DNA from: an uncultured Clostridia bacterium
GTDB lineage: Bacteria; Bacillota; Clostridia; Oscillospirales; Oscillospiraceae
Assembly: GCA_947177115.1 (NCBI GenBank)
Contig: CAMWTG010000164.1
Coordinates: 1 to 6,415 of the forward strand
Length of the DNA: 6,415 nucleotides
Direction: 5' to 3'
In this document: positions 1-5,122 of the stretch, piece after piece
How positions within the stretch are numbered: position 1 is the stretch's first letter
Layout: every line of letters starts with the position of its first letter
Notes under the pieces: model-generated
Databases searched by the model: none
Seen by the model: the letters and a program-made list of their open reading frames with translations, nothing else
Told to the model about the DNA's origin: nothing
Program-made: the position numbers and the translations under genes

Positions 1-603
1 CGGCTGCTGGACACGCTGCCGGACTATCACCGGAAAGCCTCCATGCTGGACGCCCTCTGCCACGCCATGGAATCTTTCTGGTCCCTCCGGGCCTCCCCGG
101 AGAGCCGGGACTATGCCCGCCAGGCCATTGAGCTGCTGCTGGGCGTCATGGACGCCTATCTGCGGAACGATCCGGCGGGAAACCTGGGCATGCTGACGGC
201 GGCCAATCTGGCCGGAAGGGCCATCGACCTGACCCAGACCACGGCGGGCCACGCCATGTGCTACGGCCTGACGGGCCTTTACGGGCTGGCCCACGGCCAC
301 GCGGCCGCCCTCTGCGTCCGGCGGCTCTGGCCCTATATGGTGCGGAATGTGCAAAAGGCTACCCATCCGCAGGAATTGGAAAACACGTTCCGCGCCCTGG
401 CGGAGGCCATGGGCTGCGCCTCGGCGGAAGAGGCCATCGGGAAATATGACCGCCTCCTCACCGCCCTGGATCTCCCTGCCCCCAGGGCCCAGGAAAAGGA
501 GTATGCGGTCCTGCTCCTGACCGTCAATGCCCAGCGCCTGCAAAACAACCCGGTACCCCTGGATGAGGCGGACATCGAAGGGCTGTACCGGCAGATCCTG
601 TGA
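1..603 (+). CDS. Iron-containing alcohol dehydrogenase, C-terminal part (likely phosphonoacetaldehyde reductase)
   Basis: The reading frame is open from base 1, so the gene begins outside the window; about 200 C-terminal residues are present. The fragment shows the metal-binding layout of group III (Fe-type) alcohol dehydrogenases. The DALCH motif supplies Asp17 and His21 of the fragment, AGHAM supplies His84, and LAHGHA supplies His98. These match the Asp/His/His/His ligand set known for FucO-like enzymes. The stop at 601-603 lies 16 bases before a phosphonopyruvate decarboxylase gene, with that gene's ribosome binding site in the gap, so the two are one operon. In phosphonate clusters a dehydrogenase of this family reduces phosphonoacetaldehyde to 2-hydroxyethylphosphonate with NAD(P)H in the cytosol; that substrate is inferred from the neighbour. 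The family call is firm. Another alcohol or aldehyde substrate is possible because the nucleotide-binding half is not visible. Confidence 0.85.
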   Translation, partial: RLLDTLPDYHRKASMLDALCHAMESFWSLRASPESRDYARQAIELLLGVMDAYLRNDPAGNLGMLTAANLAGRAIDLTQTTAGHAMCYGLTGLYGLAHGHAAALCVRRLWPYMVRNVQKATHPQELENTFRALAEAMGCASAEEAIGKYDRLLTALDLPAPRAQEKEYAVLLLTVNAQRLQNNPVPLDEADIEGLYRQIL

Positions 604-619
604 CCTTCGGAGGTTTTTC

Positions 620-1741
620 ATGAAAGCGGAAGCTCTGATCGATATCCTCGGCGCGGAATTCTATACCGGTGTACCCGACTCCCAGCTGAAAGCCCTCTGC
701 GACTGCTTGACAGATCTCTATGGCAGCGACCCCCGCCGCCATTTGATCGCGGCCAACGAAGGAAACTGCGCCGCCCTGGCGGCGGGGTATCATCTGGCCA
801 GCGGCAAGATCCCGGCAGTCTATATGCAGAACTCCGGCCAGGGCAACATCATCAATCCCGCCGCCTCCCTCCTCAGCGACAGGGTGTACGGCATCCCGGT
901 GCTCTTCATCATCGGCTGGCGCGGGGAGCCTGGGGTCCGTGATGAGCCCCAGCACGTCTATCAGGGGGAGGTGACCCTGAAGCTGCTGGAGGACATGGAC
1001 ATCCGCTCCTTCGTTATCGACCGGGAGACCTCCTGCGAGGAGGTCCGCGCCGCCATGGACGGGTTCCGCCCTCTGCTGGCGGCGGGAAAAAGCGCGGCCT
1101 TTGTCGTCCGCAAGGGCGCGCTGACCTATGATAAAAAAGTCGTTTACCGGAACGGCCATACGGTCCTCCGTGAGGAGGCCATCCGTCACATTGCCGCCGC
1201 CGCAGGGAGCGACCCGGTCGTCTCCACCACGGGGAAGGCCAGCCGGGAACTGTTTGAGATCCGCGAACAGGCCGGCCAGGGCCACCGGTACGATTTCCTG
1301 ACCGTAGGCTCCATGGGCCACAGCTCCTCCATCGCCCTGGGCATCGCCCTGCAGAAGCCGGAGACAAAGGTCTGGTGCATTGACGGCGATGGCGCTGCGC
1401 TGATGCACATGGGGGCCATGGCGGTCATTGGGACCAGCAGGCCGGAAAATTTGGTTCACATCGTTATCAACAACGCCGCCCACGAAACCGTAGGCGGGAT
1501 GCCCACCGCGGCGGGAGGCATTGATCTGCCCGCCATCGCCCTCGCCTGCGGCTATGCCGGCGTAGCGGCGGCAGACACGCTGGAAGAACTGGACGCGGAA
1601 CTGGCGCGGGCCAGGTCCGCCCCGGGCCCCCGTCTCATCGAGATCAAATGCGCCCTGGGCGCACGCGCGGACCTGGGCCGTCCCACCACCTCCCCCCAGG
1701 AAAACAAGCAGGCCTTTATGGCCCATCTCAGCAAGCTGTAA
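620..1741 (+). CDS. aepY: Phosphonopyruvate decarboxylase
   Basis: A thiamine-diphosphate enzyme of 373 aa, the usual length for this family. It converts 3-phosphonopyruvate to phosphonoacetaldehyde and CO2, the irreversible step that pulls the unfavourable PEP mutase reaction forward. The N-terminal Pyr-type domain has GVPDSQLK at residues 17-24 and the catalytic-type glutamate in ANEGN (Glu47), followed by YMQNSGQGN. The C-terminal PP-type domain has the ThDP/Mg motif: GDG at 256-258 and NN at 284-285, followed by AHETVGG. The start is the ATG at 620, which follows CGGAGGT (608-614) at 5 bases spacing. A longer in-frame reading would run back into the dehydrogenase gene and has no such site. 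The upstream neighbour is a likely phosphonoacetaldehyde reductase and a PHP phosphoesterase follows 16 bases later. Sulfopyruvate decarboxylase is a related alternative, but the fused single chain and the neighbours favour the phosphonate reaction. Confidence 0.92.
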   Translation: MKAEALIDILGAEFYTGVPDSQLKALCDCLTDLYGSDPRRHLIAANEGNCAALAAGYHLASGKIPAVYMQNSGQGNIINPAASLLSDRVYGIPVLFIIGWRGEPGVRDEPQHVYQGEVTLKLLEDMDIRSFVIDRETSCEEVRAAMDGFRPLLAAGKSAAFVVRKGALTYDKKVVYRNGHTVLREEAIRHIAAAAGSDPVVSTTGKASRELFEIREQAGQGHRYDFLTVGSMGHSSSIALGIALQKPETKVWCIDGDGAALMHMGAMAVIGTSRPENLVHIVINNAAHETVGGMPTAAGGIDLPAIALACGYAGVAAADTLEELDAELARARSAPGPRLIEIKCALGARADLGRPTTSPQENKQAFMAHLSKL

Positions 1742-1757
1742 GGAAGGAGCCCCGCCT

Positions 1758-2582
1758 ATGATCGCCGACCTCCACACCCACTCCACCGCCTCCGATGGCC
1801 AGTACGCGCCCTCGGAGCTGGTCCGTTTAGCCAAAGACCGGGGCCTGCAGGTCCTGGCCCTCACCGACCACGACACCATCGATGGCCTTGACGAAGCCGT
1901 CCGGACCGGTGCGGCGCTGGGCCTCCGGGTCCTGCGGGGGGTGGAGCTCAGCGCCCGGGAGTACCGCAGCCTGCATATCCTGGGCTACGGCTTCTCCACC
2001 GCGCCCTCCGCCCTGACCCGGCTGTGCGCCGAAATGAAGGCCGGACGGGACCAGCGGAAGAGCCGCATCATTGACTTCCTGCACGAAAAGGGCGTGGACA
2101 TCTCCCTGGCGGAGGTGGAGGAGCTGGCCGGCGGGGACGTCATCGGCCGCCCCCATTTCGCCCAGGTCATGGTCCGCCGGGGCTACGTGCAGAGCAGCCG
2201 GGAGGCCTTTGACCGCTACCTGGACACGGATGAGTACCAGCGCATCGAGCGGCGGAAACCGGACGCCCGCGCCTGTATAGAGGCCATCCGCTCCGCCGGA
2301 GGCAAGACCTCCTTCGCCCACCCCTATCAGGTGAAGCTGCCGGACGATGCGCTGGAGGCGCTGGTCCGGGAGCTGGCGGGATACGGCCTGGACGCCATCG
2401 AATGCTATTACCCCCGCCACACGGCGGAGCAGCAGGCGCTTTACCTCCGTCTGGCGGAGAAATACGGCCTCCACGCCACCGGCGGCAGCGACTTCCACGG
2501 CGAGCGGGTCAAGCCGGACATCACCCTGGCGGCATGGGAGCTGGACACCGGCTGGCTGTTGGATCAGGGGCGGATCGTTTGA
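1758..2582 (+). CDS. PHP-domain phosphoesterase (TrpH/YciV-like)
   Basis: A 274-aa protein of the polymerase-and-histidinol-phosphatase (PHP) family, a cytosolic metal-dependent phosphoesterase. The metal-binding motifs appear in order: DLHTHS (His6, His8) with Asp13 of SDG, LTDHDT (Asp37, His38, Asp39), GVELS with Glu63, AHP with His188, and SDFHG with Asp245 and His247. The length and motif order resemble the TrpH/YciV/RNase AM group, whose characterised members hydrolyse nucleoside 3',5'-bisphosphates or trim the 5' ends of RNA. The ATG at 1758 follows GGAAGGAG (1742-1749) at 8 bases, only 16 bases after the decarboxylase stop, so it is probably co-transcribed with the phosphonate genes. 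It may remove phosphate from an intermediate of that pathway or may simply be a housekeeping gene that shares the transcript; the sequence cannot decide. Confidence 0.88.
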   Translation: MIADLHTHSTASDGQYAPSELVRLAKDRGLQVLALTDHDTIDGLDEAVRTGAALGLRVLRGVELSAREYRSLHILGYGFSTAPSALTRLCAEMKAGRDQRKSRIIDFLHEKGVDISLAEVEELAGGDVIGRPHFAQVMVRRGYVQSSREAFDRYLDTDEYQRIERRKPDARACIEAIRSAGGKTSFAHPYQVKLPDDALEALVRELAGYGLDAIECYYPRHTAEQQALYLRLAEKYGLHATGGSDFHGERVKPDITLAAWELDTGWLLDQGRIV

Positions 2583-2601
2583 TACTTTTTCGGCACGCGG
2601 A

Positions 2602-2632
2602 AGGCCCGGCATCCTTGCAGGATGCCGGGCCT
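2602..2632. terminator. Hairpin between convergent genes, possible bidirectional terminator
   Basis: A perfect 13-bp GC-rich stem (2602-2614 with 2620-2632) encloses a TTGCA loop. It lies 19 bases after the PHP gene stop on the + strand and 4 bases after the HD gene stop on the - strand. Neither side is followed by a convincing run of T, so it is not a textbook rho-independent terminator. The position between two converging stop codons and the stem strength support transcript ending or 3'-end protection for both genes. Confidence 0.55.
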
Positions 2633-2636
2633 GTGC

Positions 2637-3173
2637 CTATTGTTCCGGTTTCTGCCGTCCGGGGACGATCCTGCGGCACCAGCCTTTGACATGCCAGCCC
2701 ACGGTCTCGCCCACCTCTTTGGAGGCCACCATTTTATCCGCCAGGGTCAGCAGCCACGCCTCCGAGTTCTTTGGCCAGGAGGCCAGAGGGAACATATGGC
2801 TGGCGATGGCATCCATCTGCCGCTGGTCCAGATGAAAGAGCCGTCCCGCCCGGTGGGCGGCGTGGGCGCCGTGGATAAAGGCGTGCATGTGGCGGATCCG
2901 CTGCCAGCCGGTGAAGCGGTGCATAAACCGCCGGTGGCGCTCGCCCTGCCAGTCATAGCCGAAAAAGTCGTGGAGCAGGGCGGCGCGGGTCAGGGCCCGC
3001 ACCCGCTCCTCCCGCAGGCGGAACCGCCTGGCCAGCCGGTAGGCGCACTTGGCGGTAGCAACGGAGTGGATATACAGGGAATTTTCCCCGCCGTGGTGGG
3101 GGCAGCTTTTCAGCTGCAGGAACAGCGGGTGGCTGACAATATCTTCGGTCATTTCCTGAAAGTTCTGAGACAA
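2637..3173 (-). CDS. HD-domain metal-dependent hydrolase
   Basis: A cytosolic HD-superfamily protein of 178 aa. Numbered from the TTG start, the metal-binding residues are His36 (in SLYIHS), the His68-Asp69 doublet (in ALLHDFFGYD), a candidate His125, and Asp145 (in LTLADKMVA). HD proteins are mostly phosphohydrolases acting on nucleotides or second messengers; the substrate here is unknown. Start choice: GGGAGG (3181-3186) lies only 1 base from the ATG at 3177-3179 but 7 bases from the TTG at 3171-3173, so TTG is preferred; the ATG reading would add two residues. The gene is monocistronic, with a promoter-like sequence about 40-70 bases upstream and a hairpin just after the TAG stop. It faces the phosphonate operon tail to tail, so a link to that pathway is not implied. 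Confidence 0.82.
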   Translation of the reverse strand: MSQNFQEMTEDIVSHPLFLQLKSCPHHGGENSLYIHSVATAKCAYRLARRFRLREERVRALTRAALLHDFFGYDWQGERHRRFMHRFTGWQRIRHMHAFIHGAHAAHRAGRLFHLDQRQMDAIASHMFPLASWPKNSEAWLLTLADKMVASKEVGETVGWHVKGWCRRIVPGRQKPEQ

Positions 3174-3212
3174 GGGCATCCCTCCCTTATTGATCCGGCG
3201 TGGGGCATCTGT

Positions 3213-3241
3213 ATATTATTATAGTACAGCAGGCACGTCAA
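3213..3241 (-). promoter_or_regulatory. Sigma-70-type promoter for the HD gene
   Basis: Read on the - strand, TTGACG (3236-3241) is one base from the consensus -35. A 17-base spacer leads to TAATAT (3213-3218), four of six bases of the -10 consensus. An overlapping perfect TATAAT (3218-3223) sits only 12 bases from that -35. Transcription would begin near 3206, giving a short leader before the ribosome binding site. Confidence 0.6.
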
Positions 3242-3256
3242 ATGCAAGGGAAAAGT

Positions 3257-3280
3257 CTGCCAGGCACGGAAATCCATTTT
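3257..3280 (+). repeat. 24-bp direct repeat, copy 1
   Basis: The 24 bases here are identical to 3417-3440, exactly 160 bp downstream. The last 13 bases (from 3268) are the left end of repeat element A. The preceding 11 bases, CTGCCAGGCAC, also precede element B. Confidence 0.9.
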
Positions 3281-3416
3281 TGCAGGGAACGGTGTTGTAG
3301 GGGCCGATGTCCCCATCGGCCCGTCTGCTGGAACTGCCGCTTTGCCTTTAAAACGGCCCGATGAGGACATCGGGCCCTACAAACAGGGTAGCATTCCCTA
3401 AAAATTGATTTCCCTG
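3268..3416. repeat. Repeat element A: inverted ends around two palindromic modules
   Basis: The outer arms 3268-3289 and 3394-3413 are inverted repeats with one mismatch and a 2-base gap. The right end, AAAAATTGATTTCCCTG (3400-3416), is the exact reverse complement of the left end of element C at 4991-5007. Inside are two 30-base modules in opposite orientation (3295-3324 and 3353-3382), which match at 27 of 30 positions when one is reversed. Each module is itself a hairpin with a 9-bp stem, GGGCCGATG against CATCGGCCC in the left one. The layout resembles a REPIN or a small non-autonomous transposable element. No transposase is present in the window. Confidence 0.75.
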
Positions 3417-3440
3417 CTGCCAGGCACGGAAATCCATTTT
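3417..3440 (+). repeat. 24-bp direct repeat, copy 2
   Basis: Identical to 3257-3280. It directly follows the right end of element A and supplies the left end of element B, so the two elements sit head to tail with a shared 11-base spacer sequence. Confidence 0.9.
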
Positions 3441-3561
3441 GGGGCAGACAGCCACCGGAATGGCAGGATCTGTGTAGGGGCGAGCATTGCTCGCCCGTTT
3501 TTAACAGAAAATCCCTGGGATCGTGCGGGCGAGCAATGCTCGCCCCTACACGGATCCTGCC
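3428..3561. repeat. Repeat element B: 36-bp inverted repeat with palindromic arms
   Basis: The left end (GGAAATCCATTTT, 3428-3440) matches element A. The following GGCAGACAGCC (3442-3452) is the reverse complement of 5044-5054 in element C, so the three are related. The core is a long inverted repeat: 3462-3497 pairs with 3526-3561 over 36 positions, with the only non-Watson-Crick position a T opposite G, across a 28-base spacer. Each arm contains its own palindrome, GGGCGAGCATTGCTCGCCC in the left arm. No matching right terminal end was found, so element B may be truncated. Confidence 0.75.
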
Positions 3562-3580
3562 GCTTTAGGGATTGTGCTGC

Positions 3581-3610
3581 AAAAAAAGGCCGCTGCCCGT
3601 CAGGACAGCG
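3581..3610 (-). terminator. Rho-independent terminator of the PadR operon
   Basis: Read on the - strand, CGCTGTCC (3603-3610) pairs with GGGCAGCG (3591-3598) over 8 bp including one G-U, with a TGAC loop. GCC and a run of seven T (3581-3587) follow. The stop codon of the last gene (3600-3602) lies in the hairpin loop, so the terminator overlaps the coding end. Confidence 0.85.
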
Positions 3611-4055
3611 TACCCTTGGGTGAGCAGGTCAGGGAGACGGAAGCGGGAATAGAGACACCAAAAAAGTCAAAAGTTCCGGTGGCAGTCGCTGTTGCACCAG
3701 AGTAAGAGGCACTGGCACTATCGAAGGACCATGCTGAATTATAAATGTCATAAGAATAATCCGCAAAAGTGGCTTTTGCGCTGCGCCCATCATAGGAGAA
3801 AGTACCTTGAACTCGGAAGGTCCACATGAGCTCACGGGAACTGTTATAATAGTCCTGCTGTTTTGTTCCGCTTTTGGTACTGCGCTCAAATTCGTTAGAC
3901 TGGGTATTGGATGTGATCGTTGTAACCAGATAAGAACCGTCAGCAAAATATGAAACCACTGTAGAAGTATCTGCCGCTTGGGCAGGCACGCAATAGTTTC
4001 CGGCAACAATCCAGCAGATAAGCAAAATTGCCAAAATAGGTAATCGTCTTTTCAA
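3600..4055 (-). CDS. Small secreted protein of unknown function
   Basis: A 151-aa protein starting at TTG (4053-4055), preceded by AGGAGG (4065-4070) at 9 bases spacing. The N-terminus is a classical Sec signal peptide: a KRR charged start, a hydrophobic stretch at residues 5-18, and an AQA-A cleavage site near residue 27. The mature part of about 124 aa is rich in Ser, Thr, Tyr, Ala and Gly, with alternating patterns such as SASASYSGATATATGT that suggest beta strands. I see no sortase motif, lipobox, TM segment or enzyme motif. The TTG overlaps the TGA of the upstream HAAS-like gene by 4 bases, so it is the third gene of the PadR operon and probably translationally coupled. Base composition is visibly lower in GC than the metabolic genes to the left. 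The function is unknown; an export-stress or cell-surface role is only a guess. Confidence 0.8.
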   Translation of the reverse strand: MKRRLPILAILLICWIVAGNYCVPAQAADTSTVVSYFADGSYLVTTITSNTQSNEFERSTKSGTKQQDYYNSSRELMWTFRVQGTFSYDGRSAKATFADYSYDIYNSAWSFDSASASYSGATATATGTFDFFGVSIPASVSLTCSPKGTLS

Positions 4056-4447
4056 GATAGTAAACCTCCTGTATTAGGTGCATCTTCTGTAATATGGGTT
4101 TCGACATAGCGGATTTGATATTTGGCACTATAGAACCAAAACACCACCATTGCCACCAGCAGCGCAGCCAAAACAGCAATCACCGCAAACAACAACCGCC
4201 GCTTGTTCCGGCGCACTTTTGACACCTCGGCGGGATCGCACTCCGCCATCAGCTCGGCGGCGCAGCTGGCCGGGGAACCGAAAACGGCGGTGATATCCTC
4301 CGCCGAAGCCTCCGGGTTTTCCTCGCAATAGGTAGAAACGGCGTTGGACAACCGGTCCAGCAGCCGCGCCCGGTCCTCCTTTGGCACATCCAGCAGCCGC
4401 TGGATGGATTGAAGGTAGATCTCCGCCGCCGGATGGAGCTGGGTCAT
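4052..4447 (-). CDS. HAAS/DUF1700-like single-pass membrane protein
   Basis: A 131-aa protein with a helical, acidic cytosolic N-terminal domain at about residues 5-70. A KVRRNKRR basic patch (77-84), one TM segment (about 85-107) and a short C-terminal tail of about 24 aa outside follow. The N-terminal domain resembles the HAAS/DUF1700 module (EIYLQSIQRLL through ITAVFGSPASCAAELMAE), which is typically encoded directly after PadR regulators and thought to act in signalling. The start chosen is the ATG at 4445-4447, which overlaps the padR stop as ATGA and follows AGGAGG (4455-4460) at 7 bases. An earlier in-frame ATG at 4478-4480 lies deep inside padR. The gene end overlaps the secreted-protein gene by 4 bases. 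It may connect PadR control with events at the membrane. The family call is from memory of the architecture. Confidence 0.78.
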   Translation of the reverse strand: MTQLHPAAEIYLQSIQRLLDVPKEDRARLLDRLSNAVSTYCEENPEASAEDITAVFGSPASCAAELMAECDPAEVSKVRRNKRRLLFAVIAVLAALLVAMVVFWFYSAKYQIRYVETHITEDAPNTGGLLS

Positions 4448-4824
4448 GGCTTGCCCTCCTTTCGCTCCTCCTGGGGACATACATCGGATACCAGGAGGTC
4501 CACCCCGGCGGTAAACGCCTTGTAAACATCCCAGGTTTCCTTAAAGAACCGCCGCCCCGCATCGGTGATGCCGAAATACTGCCTGCGCCGTCCGTCCGGA
4601 GCCTTGCGCTTGGGCAGCTCCTGGATGTACCCCTGGTCGATCATGCGGTACAGGACCGCGTAGGGGAAGGAGATGTTGACCGCGCCCCCGCTGCGTTCGG
4701 CGAGGGCCTGGGTCAGTTCCGGCGCATAGTACTCCCTTTCGTGGAGCAGAGCCAGCACCAGCATCTCCACCAGGGCTTTTTTTAAATTTTCCTCTACAGA
4801 CGCAGAGGTCCTGTTTTCCGCCAT
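4444..4824 (-). CDS. PadR-family transcriptional regulator
   Basis: A 126-aa winged-helix DNA-binding protein. ENLKKALVEMLVLALLHE (12-29) starts the PadR domain and AVNISFPYAVLYRMIDQGYI (48-67) covers the recognition-helix region. The wing is KRKAPDGRRRQYFGITDAGR (72-91), the classical PadR signature, followed by a short helix for dimer formation. Its length fits the small PadR-s2 type. The start chosen is the ATG at 4822-4824, which follows a GGGGGA stretch (4828-4833) at a suitable distance; the earlier ATG at 4840-4842 has no ribosome binding site. It is the first gene of the three-gene - strand operon and overlaps the next by ATGA. PadR proteins usually repress their own operon; a palindrome over its -10 box fits this. 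The ligand is unknown. Confidence 0.9.
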   Translation of the reverse strand: MAENRTSASVEENLKKALVEMLVLALLHEREYYAPELTQALAERSGGAVNISFPYAVLYRMIDQGYIQELPKRKAPDGRRRQYFGITDAGRRFFKETWDVYKAFTAGVDLLVSDVCPQEERKEGKP

Positions 4825-4846
4825 AAGTCCCCCATTTCTCATCGAA

Positions 4847-4878
4847 GTATATTATACACGGTTTTTAAGAATTTGCAA
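4847..4878 (-). promoter_or_regulatory. padR promoter with palindrome over the -10 box
   Basis: On the - strand, TTGCAA (4873-4878) is followed after 16 bases by a perfect TATAAT (4851-4856). The -10 box lies within GTATATTATAC (4847-4857), a palindrome with 5-base arms around one central base. That makes a reasonable candidate operator for autorepression by PadR. It is shorter than the operators described for model PadR proteins, so the operator role is inference. Confidence 0.6.
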
Positions 4879-4905
4879 GAAAAATTTTTTGAAAATATTT
4901 TGCTA

Positions 4906-4934
4906 TTGACAAATTAATTTTTATAGAGTATTCT
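4906..4934 (+). promoter_or_regulatory. Promoter divergent from padR
   Basis: A perfect TTGACA (4906-4911), 17 bases of AT-rich spacer and TATTCT (4929-4934, four of six) form a good sigma-70 promoter. Its -35 lies about 28 bases from the -35 of the opposite padR promoter, so one bound regulator could affect both. It would drive the leader ORF and the secreted-protein gene at 5123. Confidence 0.7.
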
Positions 4935-4958
4935 TTTCATATCCGGAAAGGAGGTGGC

Positions 4959-5066
4959 ATGAGCCCCGGCAAAAGGAATCCTGAAAGGAACAGGGAAATC
5001 AATTTTTCGCCTGACAATCCCCTCAATCGCACAGACTGTGTAGGGGCTGTCTGCCTTAAAAATTGA
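4959..5066 (+). CDS. Short leader ORF extended by element C
   Basis: A 35-aa frame (starting MSPGKRNPERN) begins at an ATG preceded by AAAGGAGGTGG (4947-4957), nearly perfect complementarity to the 16S rRNA tail, and lies about 20 bases after a strong promoter. From residue 11 on it is encoded by the mobile element. Removing the element and one copy of its 9-bp target duplication gives a 14-codon frame ending in TGA at 5094-5096. It is therefore more likely a translated leader or the remnant of an older start than a functional protein. No family is recognised. Confidence 0.35.
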   Translation: MSPGKRNPERNREINFSPDNPLNRTDCVGAVCLKN

Positions 5067-5074
5067 TTCCCCTG
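4991..5074. mobile_element. 84-bp MITE-like element C with target duplication
   Basis: The ends CAGGGAAATCAATTTTT (4991-5007) and AAAAATTGATTCCCCTG (5058-5074) are 17-bp terminal inverted repeats with one mismatch. The element is flanked by the 9-bp direct repeat TGAAAGGAA (4982-4990 and 5075-5083), as expected for a transposition target duplication. It has no coding capacity for a transposase, so it would depend on one elsewhere in the genome. Its interior contains TGTAGGGGC, the motif that opens the palindromic modules of elements A and B, and its right half shares GGCTGTCTGCC (reverse-complemented) with element B. It lies in the leader between the promoter at 4906 and the gene at 5123. Confidence 0.78.
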
Positions 5075-5122
5075 TGAAAGGAAAGAGAAATATTGACAAC
5101 CAACAAGAAAGGATGTAGACTA

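Larger units (their letters stand above)
3180..3599. other. Gene-free stretch filled with repeats
   Basis: No credible gene lies between the HD gene start and the end of the secreted-protein gene. The stretch holds, from left to right, the HD gene promoter, repeat element A, repeat element B, and the terminator of the PadR operon. Short open frames here run through the palindromes and have no ribosome binding site or recognisable protein. Confidence 0.75.

Noticed and set aside
524..1879. A long open frame on the - strand (451 codons) opposite the decarboxylase gene
   Set aside because: It is the mirror of a GC-rich coding region, spans three genes, has no ribosome binding site or recognisable motif, and its translation is Gly/Ala/Asp-rich filler.
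2622..3224. A 200-codon open frame on the + strand opposite the HD gene
   Set aside because: The opposite strand encodes a clear HD-domain protein with metal-binding residues, a promoter and a ribosome binding site; this frame has none of these.
3257..3561. Possible CRISPR array from repeated palindromic units
   Set aside because: There are only two units, in inverted orientation with palindromes at irregular spacing, no constant-length spacers and no cas gene.
3405..3623. A 72-codon open frame on the + strand through element B and the terminator
   Set aside because: It runs through palindromic repeats and the opposite-strand terminator, with no ribosome binding site or protein-like pattern.
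4448..4480. Upstream ATG (4478-4480) as start of the HAAS-like gene
   Set aside because: It lies inside padR; the ATG at 4445-4447 has a perfect AGGAGG at 7 bases and the typical ATGA overlap.
4825..4842. Upstream ATG (4840-4842) as padR start
   Set aside because: No ribosome binding site precedes it and it lies only a few bases after the predicted transcription start; the ATG at 4822-4824 has a G-rich binding site.
4991..5074. Element C as a riboswitch or RNA thermometer
   Set aside because: The flanking 9-bp duplication and terminal inverted repeats are better explained by transposition, and no known aptamer core is visible.
5093..5121. Second promoter TTGACA...TAGACT just before the secreted-protein gene
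   Set aside because: It would start transcription inside the coding region, after the ribosome binding site and ATG at 5123.
5093..5122. TTG at 5093 as start of the secreted protein
   Set aside because: It would place ten polar residues ahead of the normal signal-peptide start and has a poorer ribosome binding site than the ATG at 5123.
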